This document shows positions 11,317 to 23,471 of a DNA stretch of 64,000 nt, piece after piece. The stretch is taken from NCBI GenBank assembly GCA_037013495.1, contig CM072804.1:37302501-37366500 (forward strand), given 5' to 3'. Each line of letters starts with the position of its first letter. The stretch's first letter is position 1. This stretch comes from Hippophae tibetana. Lineage: Eukaryota > Streptophyta > Magnoliopsida > Rosales > Elaeagnaceae. Below the pieces are notes generated by a model. It saw only the letters and a list, made by a program, of their open reading frames with translations. It was not told the DNA's origin and ran no database searches. The position numbers were made by a program, and so were the translations under genes.

Positions 11317-12603
11317 AATAGGCATCTTCTCGAGGTAGCTAGATCCCTCATGTTCACAACTCATGTTCCTCAACATTTTTGGGGGGATGCTGTTCTTACA
11401 GCTACCTATCTTATCAATAGGATGCCATCTCGTGTCCTCTTGTTTAAAACACCTATCAATACTCTACTTGAGTCATACCCATACACCAAAATCGTGTCCC
11501 ACGTTCCCTTTAAAATTTTCGGATGTTCTGCTTATGTCCATGTACATCATAGTGGAAAACTTGATCCTCAAGCCATCAAATGCATATTCCTAGGGTATTC
11601 ATCATACCAGAAAGGATACAAATGTTTTTCTCCTATCACAAAACGATTCTATAATACAATAGATGTCACATTTTTTGAACAATATATGTACTATTCCAAA
11701 TCTGTCATTCAGGGGGAGAACATAGGCAATGAATACCAGCTTTCGAATATCATAAGCACTCAGTCTCCTACAAATCCTATTCCACAACCTCCAGAAAGTG
11801 AATCAATATCTCAAATAATCACTTTTACTACTCCCAATGAACCCTCAACTTATCTACCAACAGATCCAAACTTCCTTGTCCCAAACAATGATCTCCTTGT
11901 CTACTCTAGAAGGAAAACAACTCAAGAAAGAGCAAAGAACCGAGCATTCCTTGAGCCATTCCAGGAATCCAACCCGAATACAGGCCACTCCGAAAATTCA
12001 CATGGTAACACCACTGAACCTCATATTATTGAATTACCTCCTAATGATTTGAATTTTCCAATTGCTATAAGGAAAGGTGTAAGATCATGCACAAACCACC
12101 CTATCTACAACTTTATTTCCTATAAAAATCTCTCACCAGGGTATAAGGCATTTATCAGCAACCTCGATCAAATAGAGGTTCCAAATTCTGTTCATGAAGC
12201 ATTTCAGATACCTGAATGGAAGACAACTATTCGTGAAGAACTCAGTGCCCTAGAGAAAAACAAGACTTGGGAGATCACAGAACTACCATCGGGAAAACAA
12301 ATTTTTGGGTGTAAATGGATCTTTACAATCAAACACAAAGCAGACGGTAGTGTAGAAAGACTCAAAGCTTGCCTTGTGGCTAAAGGATTCACTCAGACAT
12401 ATGAGCTTGATTATCAGGAGACTTTTGCACCTGTAGCAAAACTCAAAACTATTTGTGTTCTTCTCTCCATAACATCTAACTTGGATTGGTCTCTCTACCA
12501 ATTAGATGTCAAGAATGCATTCCTTAATGGTGATCTCGAAGAAGAAGTCTACATGGAAATTCCTACTGGAATTGAATCTCATGTTCCAACCAATAGAGTC
12601 TAA
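11317..12603 (+). pseudogene. Copia integrase C-terminus and RT N-terminus
   Basis: A long open frame of 417 codons from the Met at 11350, open back to 11317. Residues 1-60 are the integrase tail (HFWGDAVLTATYLINRMP, then FKIFGCSAYVH). A Ser/Pro/Asn-rich linker follows. RT starts near residue 270 with EWKTTIREELSALEKNKTWE and continues through CKWIF, RLKACLVAKGFTQ and YQLDVKNAFLNGDLEEEVYM. The frame ends at TAA (12601) where the family normally reads straight on, so this is a point nonsense break, not a true terminus. Confidence 0.9.
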
Positions 12604-13719
12604 AAACTTAAGAAATCCTTATATGGATTGAAATAGTCTCCACGTGCCTTGTTTGATAAGTTCTCTAAAGTTCTGAAGAGATATGGGTACAATCAATGCC
12701 AATCAGATCACACACTATTCGTCAAACACTTCTCCAATGACAGAATAGTTATCCTAATTATGTACGTAGATGATATTGTTCTAACAGGTAATTCTACAAT
12801 TGAGATGGATAAACTCAAAGAATTCCTTGCCAAGGAATTTGAGATCAAAGATCTAGGCAATCTCAAATATTTTCTAGGGATGGAAGTAGCACGAACAAAA
12901 AGGGGCATATCTATATCTCAAAGGAAGTATGTACTTGATCTTCTCAAGGAAACTGGAATGATGGGGTGTAAACCAGCAGAAACTCCGATGGATTCTACAA
13001 TAAAACTCAGAATCAAAGAAAATAGTACACCTGTGGACAAAGGTCGTTATCAAAGATTAGTGGGAAAACTCATTTACCTATCTCACACTAGACCAGATAT
13101 TGGTTTTTCAGTAAGTGTTGTAAGTCAATTTATGAACAGTCCTACTGAAGAACACATGGAAGTAGTTTATCGTATACTCAGGTATCTCAAGATGACACCA
13201 GGAAAAGGATTATATTTCAGTAAGAATCTCACTAGAAAAATTGAAGTCTTTGCAGATGTTGACTGGGCAGGCTCTATAGTGGATCACAGATCTACCACTG
13301 GATATTGTACATTCGTATGGGAAAACCTTGTAACTTGGCGAAGTAAAAAATAGTCAGTCGTCGCTCGAAGTAGTGCATAAGCTAAATTTAGAGCCATGGC
13401 TCATGGGATTTGTGAAGGAATGTGGTTAAGAAGACTACTCATTGAACTGGACTTCACAACTCTTGAACCTATCAGCATGCATTGTGACAATCAAGCTGCA
13501 ATAAGAATTGCGAAAAATCTAGTTCATCGTGATCGAACCAAACATGTAGAAATTGATCGTCATTTCATTAAAGAAAAGATAGATGGAAAAATTGTGGACT
13601 TACTATATACATCTACTAAACATCAAATTGCAGATATCATTACCAAAGCATTACCTCAAACAATCTTCGAAGAATTGAGTTGCAAGTTAGGAATGATTAA
13701 TATCTATTACCCAACTTGA
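12604..13719 (+). pseudogene. Copia reverse transcriptase C-terminus and RNase H
   Basis: Continues the previous frame. KKSLYGLK is followed by a TAG in place of Gln. The catalytic box MYVDDIVLTGNS is intact near 12760. FEIKDLGNLKYFLGMEV and LIYLSHTRPDIGFSV follow. RNase H has ADVDWAG (13255) and ARSSA*AKFRAMA, with a TAA where the catalytic-region Glu should be. HCDNQAAIRIAKN, TKHVEIDRHFI and QIADIITKALP complete the domain, and the true terminator is TGA at 13717. Only stops at about 12637, 13351 and 13378 disturb it. Confidence 0.9.
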
Positions 13720-13948
13720 AGGGGAGTGTAGATTTTCAGAGAATATTATTAGTGTTGTACAGGCTGTAGAGTTAGTGTAAATCAAGCTGTATTTTCATTA
13801 TTGTTACCAACTGTTCTATTCCTAGAATTAGTGGACACTTTTTCTTTCTATATATAGATTGTATTATAGTGTTGTAAAGAGAAGAAGAAAAAACAGAGAA
13901 TACATACTCCATATTGTCTCCATCATATCTCTCGGAGTACATTTAACA
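13717..13948 (+). repeat. Copia polypurine tract and 3' LTR
   Basis: TGAAGGGGAG (13717-13726) overlaps the stop codon and serves as the PPT. The LTR runs TGTAGATTTTC (13727) to CATTTAACA (13948), 222 bp, with a TATATATAG box near 13850. Confidence 0.8.
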
Positions 13949-13953
13949 AACAA

Positions 13954-14188
13954 CATTTGCTCGAGCTGCTCATGGGCACAACACCGGGCGTAGGGGACCA
14001 CGAATGACGCAGGAATGCAGGCAACACGCATGAGTAGGGGACCACCAATTCGGTTAAGAATGTCAGAGTTAGTTAGAATAATTCCCCCAGTAAATTCAGT
14101 GATGAATATCTCAAATATTATACAAAATTAGCTCCTCCTTGACCTCTATTTTCTCTCTTCTTCTACCTCTCTAAAACTATCCTTATCA
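13954..14188 (+). repeat. Remainder of the Reina-like 3' LTR
   Basis: Resumes at CATTTGCTCGAGCTGCTCAT, exactly where 11313 stopped, and runs to CCTTATCA. It matches the 5' LTR apart from scattered substitutions and a short GC-rich insertion around 14000-14050. Confidence 0.88.
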
Positions 14189-15299
14189 CACATATAAATC
14201 AATAACAATGAGGTCTCTTTAACGTTTCATCTACTATCATTTCTTCATCTTCCTTTTCTGATTCACAGTATATTCGTAGTGAAGCAGACAATTAATAGTA
14301 GTTATCTGAGATAGCTCAATAAGACTATTAGTAGAGATTTATTAGCAACAAGAATTAATTAATATCAAAGTAAATTGCCCAGAGCCAGAAATCAAGTCTT
14401 AGCATTTACGACTAATTTGACCAAAAACAACTGAGTAATGATAGAGGCATATATAATTTCAAATCTAAAATAGATATAAATTATATTAGTGTAATAGCAT
14501 AGAAGATCAGGAGCTTAAAGTAGCTATCAGCAAGTTTTCGGAGAAATTATATCTCCAAAATAGTTTTTTTTTCCTTTTCAAAATCTGTATCCGTTCCATT
14601 CAACCTGTTTGTTTTGATAGAAGAATTTTTTTTAAGATTGTTAGTAGGGTGAGATAGAATCAACATATAATTAGAAATTAAAAATAATAATCAAATTATG
14701 AATAATCAAATATAAAAACAAAAATTAAATACAATTTGAAAAGAATTTAAATAAAAAGGTTTAAAGATAACCGAAGCCAATGTTTCATATAATCCTTGAA
14801 ACATATTCACTTTCTCACGTAGATGCTTGAGAATTAATAGATGTTTATCTCCCTAGATAAGAGTTAGCACACAAAACTTATTCCAATGAACTAAAATTTT
14901 CTGATCATCTACCCCTATGAAACCTAATATATTATGGAAAGTTTTGAAAACGAAAGACAGTTTTTGGGAGATGACTGATGGCTGCAAAATTCATAAGAAT
15001 TGTTTTCTATTATTTCCATAAATCTAGTTTCTGTGTGTTCAATTGATAAGAGAGAGGAGTAAATTTATAGCCACTCATATAGGAGAGTTTAATTCTAATT
15101 CAACTCGGATAATGACTAATTTTTGGTCAAACTTCAGTTCTAATTAGAACACAAATCATTTTGAGACTTATTGACAAAAGAAATTAAACCAAAATAAATC
15201 AAATTTCTTTATAATAATCACTAATCAATTTTGGCTATTTTTTCTTTCAAATAAAACATATTTAACAAACAAGAAGCTGGTCTACATTCATTTGGTTTA
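14189..15299. other. AT-rich spacer without recognisable genes
   Basis: No open frame with a recognisable motif, no clear LTR termini and no tandem repeat. Adenine and thymine runs dominate. Confidence 0.6.
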
Positions 15300-15730
15300 T
15301 GAAGTTTTCTATTTCATTGGGTGACACTTTTAAAGTCAATTTCTCGTTCACCCATATATAATTTTAAGCTTATCAATCCATTAAAACAAAGTGGATCATA
15401 CTCAAAAATAAGTCTCAAAATTTGCTTATCATATTCCTCTTTTCAATCAAGCATTGTTCCTCCAAAAGTATTATTTTGTTTTCAAGCTAGGACTGGGAAA
15501 CTTAATGTAGCCGTTGATGCTCTTAGCATAAGAGAACATGTCATGACTATTATGAAAGGCAAGATCACTAGTTTTGATTCCCTTAAAAGATGAATATGAA
15601 ACTAATGATTATTTTGCATATATTTGGTTGAAATGTGTGCAAAAGGAGTACCATGATGATTTCATACTTCAAGATGGACTTCTTTTCAAAAACATTAAAT
15701 TGTGTGTACTAAGAACCCCTCTTAAGAAAC
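15300..15730 (+). pseudogene. Chromovirus fragment, RNase H end to integrase N-terminus (left half)
   Basis: Two overlapping frames give RTGKLNVAVDALSIRE (the RNase H/integrase boundary, normally NxVADALSRR), FDSLKR, DDFILQDGLLFKNIKLCVLR and TPLKK. The protein is cut at 15730 by the family B insertion and resumes at 23216. The residue pattern is typical of plant chromovirus Gypsy elements but differs from the 6897-14188 copy. Confidence 0.82.
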
Positions 15731-17276
15731 TGATAAACTTCAAAGCATGCAATTATATGTGATTAAATTGTACAAGTGATAAATAATTTAAGAATATGGT
15801 TGTTGAACTCACGAGAATTGCTACAATAACTACCACTACTTGTTAGTTAAATAGTAAAATAGTAAAGGGGGTTGTGAAAATGTTTTTTTAACTAAAAACA
15901 AAACATAAAATATTAACTAAAATACTTGAGCACACATATTAAGAGAAACATGTGATTATAGGACTATCCTCACTATTTGTTTATAATCTAACCAATTATA
16001 TCATGAATCAATGTTAGAACTATTCTTGAAAAATCAAGAAAACTAAGGCTAGACTTCATAATGCACCTTTTCCTAGTTGGTAATTGATTAAAGTTTCCTT
16101 TATTAACTAACCTAAATCATAAAAAATCTAGTATGCTCTTGATAATTCATTTATTGTATTACATTCTAAAAAGGATAACTAAACTAAGCAAAATTACAAT
16201 TTATAGTAACATTTAACAAATATATCAACTTTACTTGTCATGCTATCACAAAAGAACAAGATACTACTTTGAATAAGAATATTAAAAATTAATTCTCATA
16301 ATATACTAATAATCTTAGACTAGCATTAAATATATACATGTAGTAAACTAGTTAGATACTCTAATTCATAGATGCATATCCATGGCATTTAAACGTGGAG
16401 TTGAATACATCAAAAATCAAGGATTGAATCTAAAAATTATTATAAAATTTTATTAATTAAAATCATAGTTTAGGGCTTGAAAATTTCCCACAATCACAAA
16501 AATAAATTACCGAGGCATGGTCTGAAAGAATCATAATTAAAATAATAGAATATTAAGAATAAAAAGAAGAAGAAGAAGCTGATGATTAATATCAATGGCT
16601 AAATTCCAACTCCTTAACTGCCTTTTTTATTTCCATCTAACATCTAGCCTTCAAATTCCTTATAGATCTACATATTTTTTGTAAATTTTTGTGTCTACAA
16701 TCATGGATGCTTTTGTTGTTAGCCCTAGCTACATATTTATAGTAAAAGAGTTATATGTAGTTATAATCTAGTTAGGATTAGGGTTGTAAAGATTTAAAAC
16801 AATTAAAATGTTAATGTAACAAATTTGGAACTTTTTGGATAGAGCTAAGCTTGAAATTAGGCATTGGAATACAAATTTGACTTCGTAGGCTATGACACAC
16901 ATTAACTCATGCCGCAATGTGACTTTGTTTCTAGTTCTGTGAAAATTCATCTTGTGAGTACTATGTCGCGATGCAATGTAATCATGCCACAATGCATTCT
17001 TAATTTTGACAATTTAATGTTTTGTCCCCTTCTTGATGTATCTTGTATGAATGTTCATATTTAGGTCCTCCATTTTATAACAATTATGCATCTGATTGTG
17101 AGAATTTGATTTCCTTTGTCATTTTCATCTTTTAAGTCCAAAAAACCTAAAGTACATCTAAACATTTCAAAAATACAATTTATAAAATACTTAGGCTTAA
17201 AAATAATATTAAAACATAATTCATTCTCTTAATTATGATAAATTACAAGATATGTGTACTTTTTAGGCCCATATCA
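15731..17276 (-). repeat. Family B 3' LTR
   Basis: 1546 bp, TGATAAACTTC on the left to CATATCA on the right. It pairs block by block with 21611-23215, including a GAAGAAGAAGAAG tract (16565 versus 22470) and 'tatccatggcatttaaac' (16378 versus 22277). Confidence 0.88.
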
Positions 17277-19085
17277 TAACCCTTAACTAGCTTTTGGATA
17301 GTTCCTAGCAAGATAAGCACTCAAAAGAGGTTATCAAAAATAAAATAAATAATTAAATACTAAACTAAATTAAACCATTTTCATAGATTGACACGTTATA
17401 TTTAACATATGTTATAAGCTTTCAAATCCTTAGGGTGCCCTAATAAACGAGTTATAGTCTCTTCAGGATTTTTAGTAATGATATACATAAACATCACAAC
17501 TAAATTAAATTAAAATGACTCAAAAAGAGGAAAATAAATAAAGATATTACCTATCGAATCAATTATACATTCATCTTAGATATTGCCTATAGCATTCAAT
17601 ACATAGATGATTTAAATCTCACTCTTTATCAAAAAGAAATTCAAAAATTAATTCACTTTCGTGGTCAACTGTTAGACATCCATCTAACCACAAACATAAA
17701 ATCTTCATATCAGATAGTCTTATGCATGATATTCATAGAAAAAAATTCTTGGTCACTAAATTACAAAAATATGAAATGTGTATGAATTGTAATAAAAAAA
17801 TCCTTCAATTCATTCTCCACTAAAATAGAGTGGACACACTAATTTAGATCAATAGGTCTTTGTGAAGTTTATAATGTTAGGCTAAGGTGTGCGGTTATGA
17901 AAGAATGGGAAAGTGAATCACAAAAATAAGTGAACTTTTATTAAATTTAAATGCACCATTCTAAGTTCTAAAATAGCTCCATATGTTACCCAACTCATCC
18001 AGCTAGTATTTATCTTCACATCCAAAGCTAAATATACTATGGATACAATTTCACATTGCAACAATTATAATACTCAGATTGCTCAATCATTTTACCACCA
18101 ACCACAAGAGTTTCACAATAAGTTCAATTCACATTCAAACCATTCTTTATTTAATGTAAATCTTAGAGACCTCAAGATATAAAATTTATCACAATAATAG
18201 TCCTATAATTGACGTATAAATTGGTTCGAAACACACAAACAAAACAAATAAAAAATAAAAGTTTTAAACAATTGTGTTTGAAATTTTGTTTGAAATCTTA
18301 ATAGAAATTTAAAAAAATATTTTTTCACTCTCAATCTAAAATCAATATTGTCTCCGAAGAAGGGAGAAAGAAAAGTTACCATATAAGTAGTGGTGAATTG
18401 TGAAATTTTGAGTGTTAGGTTCATATTCTAAGTTTATCATATGTATTGATGCTAACATGAATTGAGAATTCATATGTACCTCACAAATAATACATCAGCA
18501 AAAAGTCATAAAATTAATAGGTTCAACAAAATACATAACATAATTCCAAAGTAAAAGAAAAATTACATCAAATACTAATAAAAGAAAGTAATGAAAAGAA
18601 ATAAAAATACAAAGAAAACACTAAACCCACAAATTGGAAAAATAAAGAAATAATTGTGATAGAGTGTGAGAGGAATAGGACTTGGAAAAAGTTGGAATAA
18701 TTTGTGTTTGATATGTTATTTCTAGCATGAGCGAGATTTTAGGGTTAAAAATCTACACAAGCTGCAACGTACACAAAATCATGCTACAGTGTGAATAAAA
18801 AATGAATCCTTAGAATCCAACCAGAGACTAGTGTACCATGGTCCACTTAAAATCATGTCATAATGCAACCCTATTTCATTGTCCTACTTTTTGACTCTAG
18901 AGCATTGCGTCGTGGTGGAATTAGAAAATTTTCGATTTTTTCCAGAATTCCTATTTTATAAAATTTGAAAAAAAAACTAAAAAAGTTAAGAAAAATTACT
19001 TAGAAATAACGAAAAACAATTACTAAATAAAAAAATAGTATTTGATGATAATGCATCATTCACCCTCAACCTAAGTCGAGTAATG
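17277..19085 (-). other. Family B 3' noncoding interior
   Basis: AT-rich with no usable frame. Near the LTR (17290-17500) it shares a landmark series with family A (CTTAGGGTGCCCTA, TTTAGTAATGATA). At 19060-19085 the 'cctcaacctaag...' block matches one in the family A interior near 40575. These are noncoding 3' blocks conserved between families. Confidence 0.7.
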
Positions 19086-19090
19086 TCCAT

Positions 19091-20606
19091 TGATGAGTGC
19101 TCAAAAACCACTAAAATTACCATGATTTTATGCACATTAATTGATTAAAAATATATATATTTATATGATTTTATCATATATTTATATATATTTATCTTTT
19201 CGAAATCACAGGTATTTTTATTGTTTTTCAGGTATTTTCACTTAAAAACGTAACTTAAAGACTCAAAGAGGAATACTGGAGACAATACATCACAAATATA
19301 TTCAAAAATAAATGAGGAAAAGTAAAAAAATATGGAAAAATTGAACAAAATGGGTCAAAAATGTCAAAAATATCAAAAAGGAGGAAATCGTGTACACAAC
19401 TGCCCAGCCGTGCCGGCCAACGCGTGCATCTTCTCTTTCTTTCTCTCCTTCCTTAGTTTTTTTTAGTTTTTCTTAGTTTTTAGTTTTTCCTTAGTTAGTT
19501 TTTCTTAGTCTTAGAGTTCTTCTCTTTTTGAGAAGAACTAGTTATGTTTTTGTAACTTATTTGCTTTTCGATTCAATAAATAGGAGTGGAAATTCCGTTT
19601 GGAGGTTTTCCAGCAACGGGAATAGCAACAAAGTACTGTAAGGATTTTATTTTCTTTACAGTTATTTTTTATACTTTATTCTTACATGTTATATTTAATT
19701 TGTCTGTGTTTAAATTTAACTTTGCTGGCTGTTTGTAAACATGATATAATAATAACGTTGTTATGCTTACAAAATATTAAATAGGTAAAAATCTCTAAAA
19801 TGAATTGATTTTATTTTCATTCAAGATTTTATATTAAGAATGTTAGAGAGAAATATATTATTTTTCATTACAAACTTAAATCTGAAAATTAGATTTTAAG
19901 GTTTAGTTATCCGGTCTAATTTAGAGTAGTGCTCTTTTATTTGTTGGTACAATCGCCCAGTAGTTAGAGTGAAGCTCTATTTCAAAAGTTTTTATAAGAA
20001 TTATTATCTGAAAATGTATTGACAACATGTTTTCAGTAATGGTTTTAAAACTTGAAAGTTATTACTCAGATAATGAAATTCTTAGGTTTAATTTGGACAC
20101 CTTGAATAAAGTTTAAACTATCTAACCGCACCAAAGGTGGAATTTAAATGGTTCATTTTCAATCTCTTAGAAAAAAGGAATTAATTTAACTAACCAAATT
20201 AGTTATCAACCCCACCCATAGGTGTTAATTGATTTGTTTAGTTAACAAAGAATATCTAACCCCACCAAAGGTGGTTTTCATATAAAAAAAGAGAATCAAT
20301 AAATATCAATTTATATCTTTAATAACCTAAATAATATGAGCAAGCATAATTAACTTAGTTATTATATCCGTAAATACTCCACTGTTTTAACAAATAAAAT
20401 TTGCATAAATGTTTATTGAATCTCTATCTATGTTTATTTTTATGTTCTTAGATTAAAAAACATAAAAAACCACATATATTCCTTCCTTAGATCAACCTTG
20501 GGAATATACTTATCATTTTCTACAAAATGATTCATGCACTTGCGAGAGTTTAATAAATATAAAACCAAAGTATTGGCAGGATCAGAGATGCTGGTTCTGC
20601 TCATCA
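19091..20606 (+). repeat. Family A solo LTR inside family B
   Basis: TGATGAGTGCTC...CTGCTCATCA, 1516 bp, flanked by a perfect TSD TCCAT (19086-19090 and 20607-20611). It is shorter than the other complete copies because the segment between the GC-rich cassette (about 19395-19430) and the CTTAGTTTTT block is missing, including the TATA box. Confidence 0.95.
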
Positions 20607-20639
20607 TCCATTACAATCAAATAACACAAAAAATAACAA

Positions 20640-21330
20640 TAAACATAATATGAAATAAAAACTAATGTTCAACTAAAAGTAAAATGAAAGAAATTCAATA
20701 GGTTTCTTACTATGTAGCGCTTGGTTTAGCATCTTAGCCTGATGAATGTAACTTCTACCATAATTTGAAACCACTTGAAATGTCTTGGCTGGGATCTTTT
20801 CATTGTTTGCCAATATTCATACAGGGTTTCCTCTATTGAATTACCTTATGCCACAAATTATTTTTCCAATTTTACTCTATTACCTCCCTTTAGAAGAAGA
20901 AAAGTATCTCTCTAAAATAATTTGGTCACGTTAGATCATGTGGAGATAGTACCTAAAGGGAGGTAATAGAGTCATTTATTTACACTATCTACAAGTGAGA
21001 AGAGGAATGCTCTAAGTTTAATTTGTTCTTCAGTGAACCCAACTGATTTCATGGTAGAGCATACTACATGAAAATATTTTAAATGATTTTTTGGAACTTT
21101 TCCTACTAAGTCCTTGAAAGTAGGTAAAATATGTATTAATCTTGATTTGAGTTCAAATCCTACCTCCAAGTTGGGGTACACAATGCACAAAGTTTGTTGC
21201 TTCAAGTCAGATGCATCTAATTCCTAGAGTATTGGGTCTACTACTACCATCTCTTTATGTTCAGTTTTAAATTCACTTGAAGAAGATGATTCTATTGTAT
21301 CTGCTTGTAGTGACCTTTTTCATGTTAAAT
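20640..21330 (-). pseudogene. Family B gag remnant and 'GCGCTTGGTTTAG' block
   Basis: The minus frame 21205-20972 contains VPKNHLKYFHVVCSTMKSVG followed by TEEQIKLRAFLFSL, the conserved Athila/Tat gag core. At 20715-20740 the plus strand reads 'tagcgcttggtttagcatctta', equivalent to the block at 40885-40910 in family A. The remainder is too decayed to read. Confidence 0.7.
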
Positions 21331-21586
21331 TATAGGAATTTATGTGTTGTATTTAGATACTAAAATTAAAATAAAAAGCAAAAGTTAACAAACTAAATAA
21401 AAATGAAAAAAATATAAAAAGAAGTTAAAATAAAAATCTAAAAATAAAACATATTTGAGAAAATAAAAATAAAAATGGATGTATTAATTAGTGAAAAAGA
21501 AGTTACTAGAAAAGTAAAAAAATAAAAAAATAAAATAAAAAGGATAAAAATTAAATTAATAATTAATGGTAAAATTATAAAAATAA

Positions 21587-21604
21587 TCTATGACAACGGT
21601 ACCA
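21587..21604 (-). other. Decayed tRNA-Asp primer-binding site
   Basis: On the minus strand, just inside the right LTR, TTTTTGGTACCGTTGTCA resembles the standard TTTTTGGCGCCGTTGCCG that pairs with the tRNA-Asp 3' end. One TSD-like spacer separates it from the LTR, as in the intact family A element. Confidence 0.65.
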
Positions 21605-21610
21605 AAAATT

Positions 21611-23215
21611 TGATACACTTTGAAACACCTAAGTATATGTGATCAAACTGTATAAATGATAAATAATTTAATAACAAAGGTTATGAAACCCATGATAATT
21701 TCTACAATAACTATAACTACTTATTAGCTTGTTAGTTAATTAGTAAAGGGGGTCCTGAAAATTCTTTTTAACAAAAAATAAAACATAAAATACTAACTAA
21801 AATACATGAGCACATAGATTAAGGAAAACATATGATTATGGGACTATCATCACCATTAGCCTATAATCTAACAAATTAGATCATGAATCAATATTATAAT
21901 TATAAATTAATTCTTAACTTTAGCTTGAAAAGTCTAGACAATTAAGGCTAGACTTCATAATGCACCTTTTCTTAGTTTGGTATTGATTAAATATCTACTT
22001 ATTAATTAACCTAATCATGAACAACCTAGTCATATCGCTAAATAATTCATTCATTACATTATGTTTTAAAAACGATATGACTAAACTATGCAAGATTTTA
22101 ATTCTTAGTAACATGTAATGAGGGTATCAACACTAAGTATTATCACACTATCACAAAGCATAACACATTGAATAAGAATATTAGCAATTATATTCTAATA
22201 ATATACTAACAATTTTAAACTAGCATTAAACATATACATATAATAAACTAGTTAGCTATTTTAATTCATACATGCATATCCATGGCATTTAAACATAACA
22301 TTGAAAACATTAAAAATTAAGGATTGAATCAAAAAATCATCATAACATTTTATTAATTAAAATTGGTCTAGGGATTAAAAATAGCTTATAATCACAAAAA
22401 TAAATTAGCTAGGCAAGGATTTTGAAAGAGTCGTAATTAAAATAATAGAAGACTAAAAAGAAACAGAAAAGAAGAAGAAGAATAAGAAGAAGGAGGAGAA
22501 GAAGAAGCTAATGATTAATATCAATGGCTCAATTCCAACTTTTTAAATGCCTCTTTGAATTCCATTATGTCTTTAACCTTCAATTTCTCTATAGACCTAT
22601 ATATTGTCTATAAATTTATGTCTACAATCAATGGTTGTTTTTATTGTTAACCCTAGCTACATATTTATAACAAAACAATTATATGTAGTTTCAATGTAGT
22701 TAGATTAGGGTTGTCAAAGTTTAAAGCAATTAAAATGCTACTCTAAAAAATCTGGAATTGTTTGGATGAAGTTGAGCTTGAAATCAATCATTGGAATACA
22801 AATTTGACTTCACGAGGCACCATGTGTGTCAACTCATGCCACAGCACGACCTTATTTCTAGATATGTGCAAATTTATCCTGAGAGTGCTATGTTGTGACG
22901 CATATGTAATCATGCTACAACAAGCCCTTAATTATGACGATTTAATGTTTTGATTTCTCCTTGATATATCTTGTATAAATGTTTACATTTAGGCCCTCCA
23001 CTGTGTGAAATTGTGCCCCTGATTGTGAGAATTTGATTAATCCTTTGTCATTTGGATTTGTTAAGTCCAAAATTACATGAAATATATCAAAATACATCCC
23101 GTGATTTTGAAAACAAAATTTATAAAATACTTAGGTTAAAATACCATATTAAAACATAATTCATTCTTTTATTTCCAATAAATCACTAAATATGCGTGCT
23201 TTCAAGCATGTATCA
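21611..23215 (-). repeat. Family B 5' LTR
   Basis: 1605 bp, TGATACACTTTG to CATGTATCA. Direct-repeat partner of 15731-17276. Confidence 0.88.
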
Positions 23216-23471
23216 GGAACAACTACTTAAAAAATACCATTTGGGAGATCTTGTAGCACTTGAAAGGAGGTTAGGTTCTTTTAGCCTAAGTTAAGAAGAG
23301 AAGTGGCTAAATTTTTACAACATTGTTCTCTTTGTCGAACAAGACTTTATATTCCCCCATTGCATATTCCCAAGAATATTTGGGAAGATAATAGTTTGTA
23401 TCTTATCTTGGGGTTCTCTGAGATTTAAAGGCATGTAAATTCAATTATGGTAGTGGTTGATAGATTTTATT
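23216..23471 (+). pseudogene. Chromovirus integrase fragment (right half)
   Basis: Continues the protein broken at 15730: HLGDLVALERRLG, then PKLRREVAKFLQHCSLC (zinc finger Cys pair), RTRLYIPP, PKNIWED and VNSIMVVVDRF, the start of the catalytic core. It stops at the 35-bp repeat array. Confidence 0.82.

Larger units (their letters stand above)
11314..13948 (+). mobile_element. 5'-truncated Copia element inside the Reina 3' LTR
   Basis: Starts inside integrase (NRHLLEVARS) and runs through RT, RNase H, PPT and a 222-bp 3' LTR. 5' LTR, PBS, gag, protease and most of integrase are absent. The left host flank ends AGCAG; the right flank starts AACAA and then resumes the host LTR at CATTTGC. These may be a 5-bp TSD altered by two G-to-A changes. 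Only four in-frame stops interrupt the remaining coding region, so this is one of the better preserved elements in the window. Confidence 0.88.
6897..14188 (+). mobile_element. Reina-like chromovirus (Ty3/Gypsy), with nested Copia
   Basis: A full-length but decayed element in the order 5' LTR, tRNA-Met PBS, gag, protease, RT, RNase H, integrase, chromodomain, PPT, 3' LTR. The 3' LTR is interrupted by a Copia fragment (11314-13948). The left flank is CATAT (6892-6896) and the right flank reads CACAT at 14189-14193, a probable 5-bp TSD with one substitution. Short LTRs (262 bp), the initiator-Met PBS and the C-terminal chromodomain together point to a chromovirus, most likely Reina; the clade is inferred. 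Confidence 0.88.
15731..23215 (-). mobile_element. Family B Athila/Tat-like Gypsy element, non-autonomous or gutted
   Basis: Two long direct repeats (15731-17276 and 21611-23215) with TGATA...TATCA-type ends are flanked by gaaac (15726-15730) and ggaac (23216-23220), a TSD with one substitution. On the minus strand a decayed tRNA-Asp PBS follows the right LTR, so the element reads right to left. The interior holds only a gag remnant and noncoding 3' sequence, plus a family A solo LTR. No protease, RT or integrase was found. The interrupted integrase codons of the host chromovirus (LKKQLL...) rejoin across the site, confirming the boundary. Confidence 0.88.
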
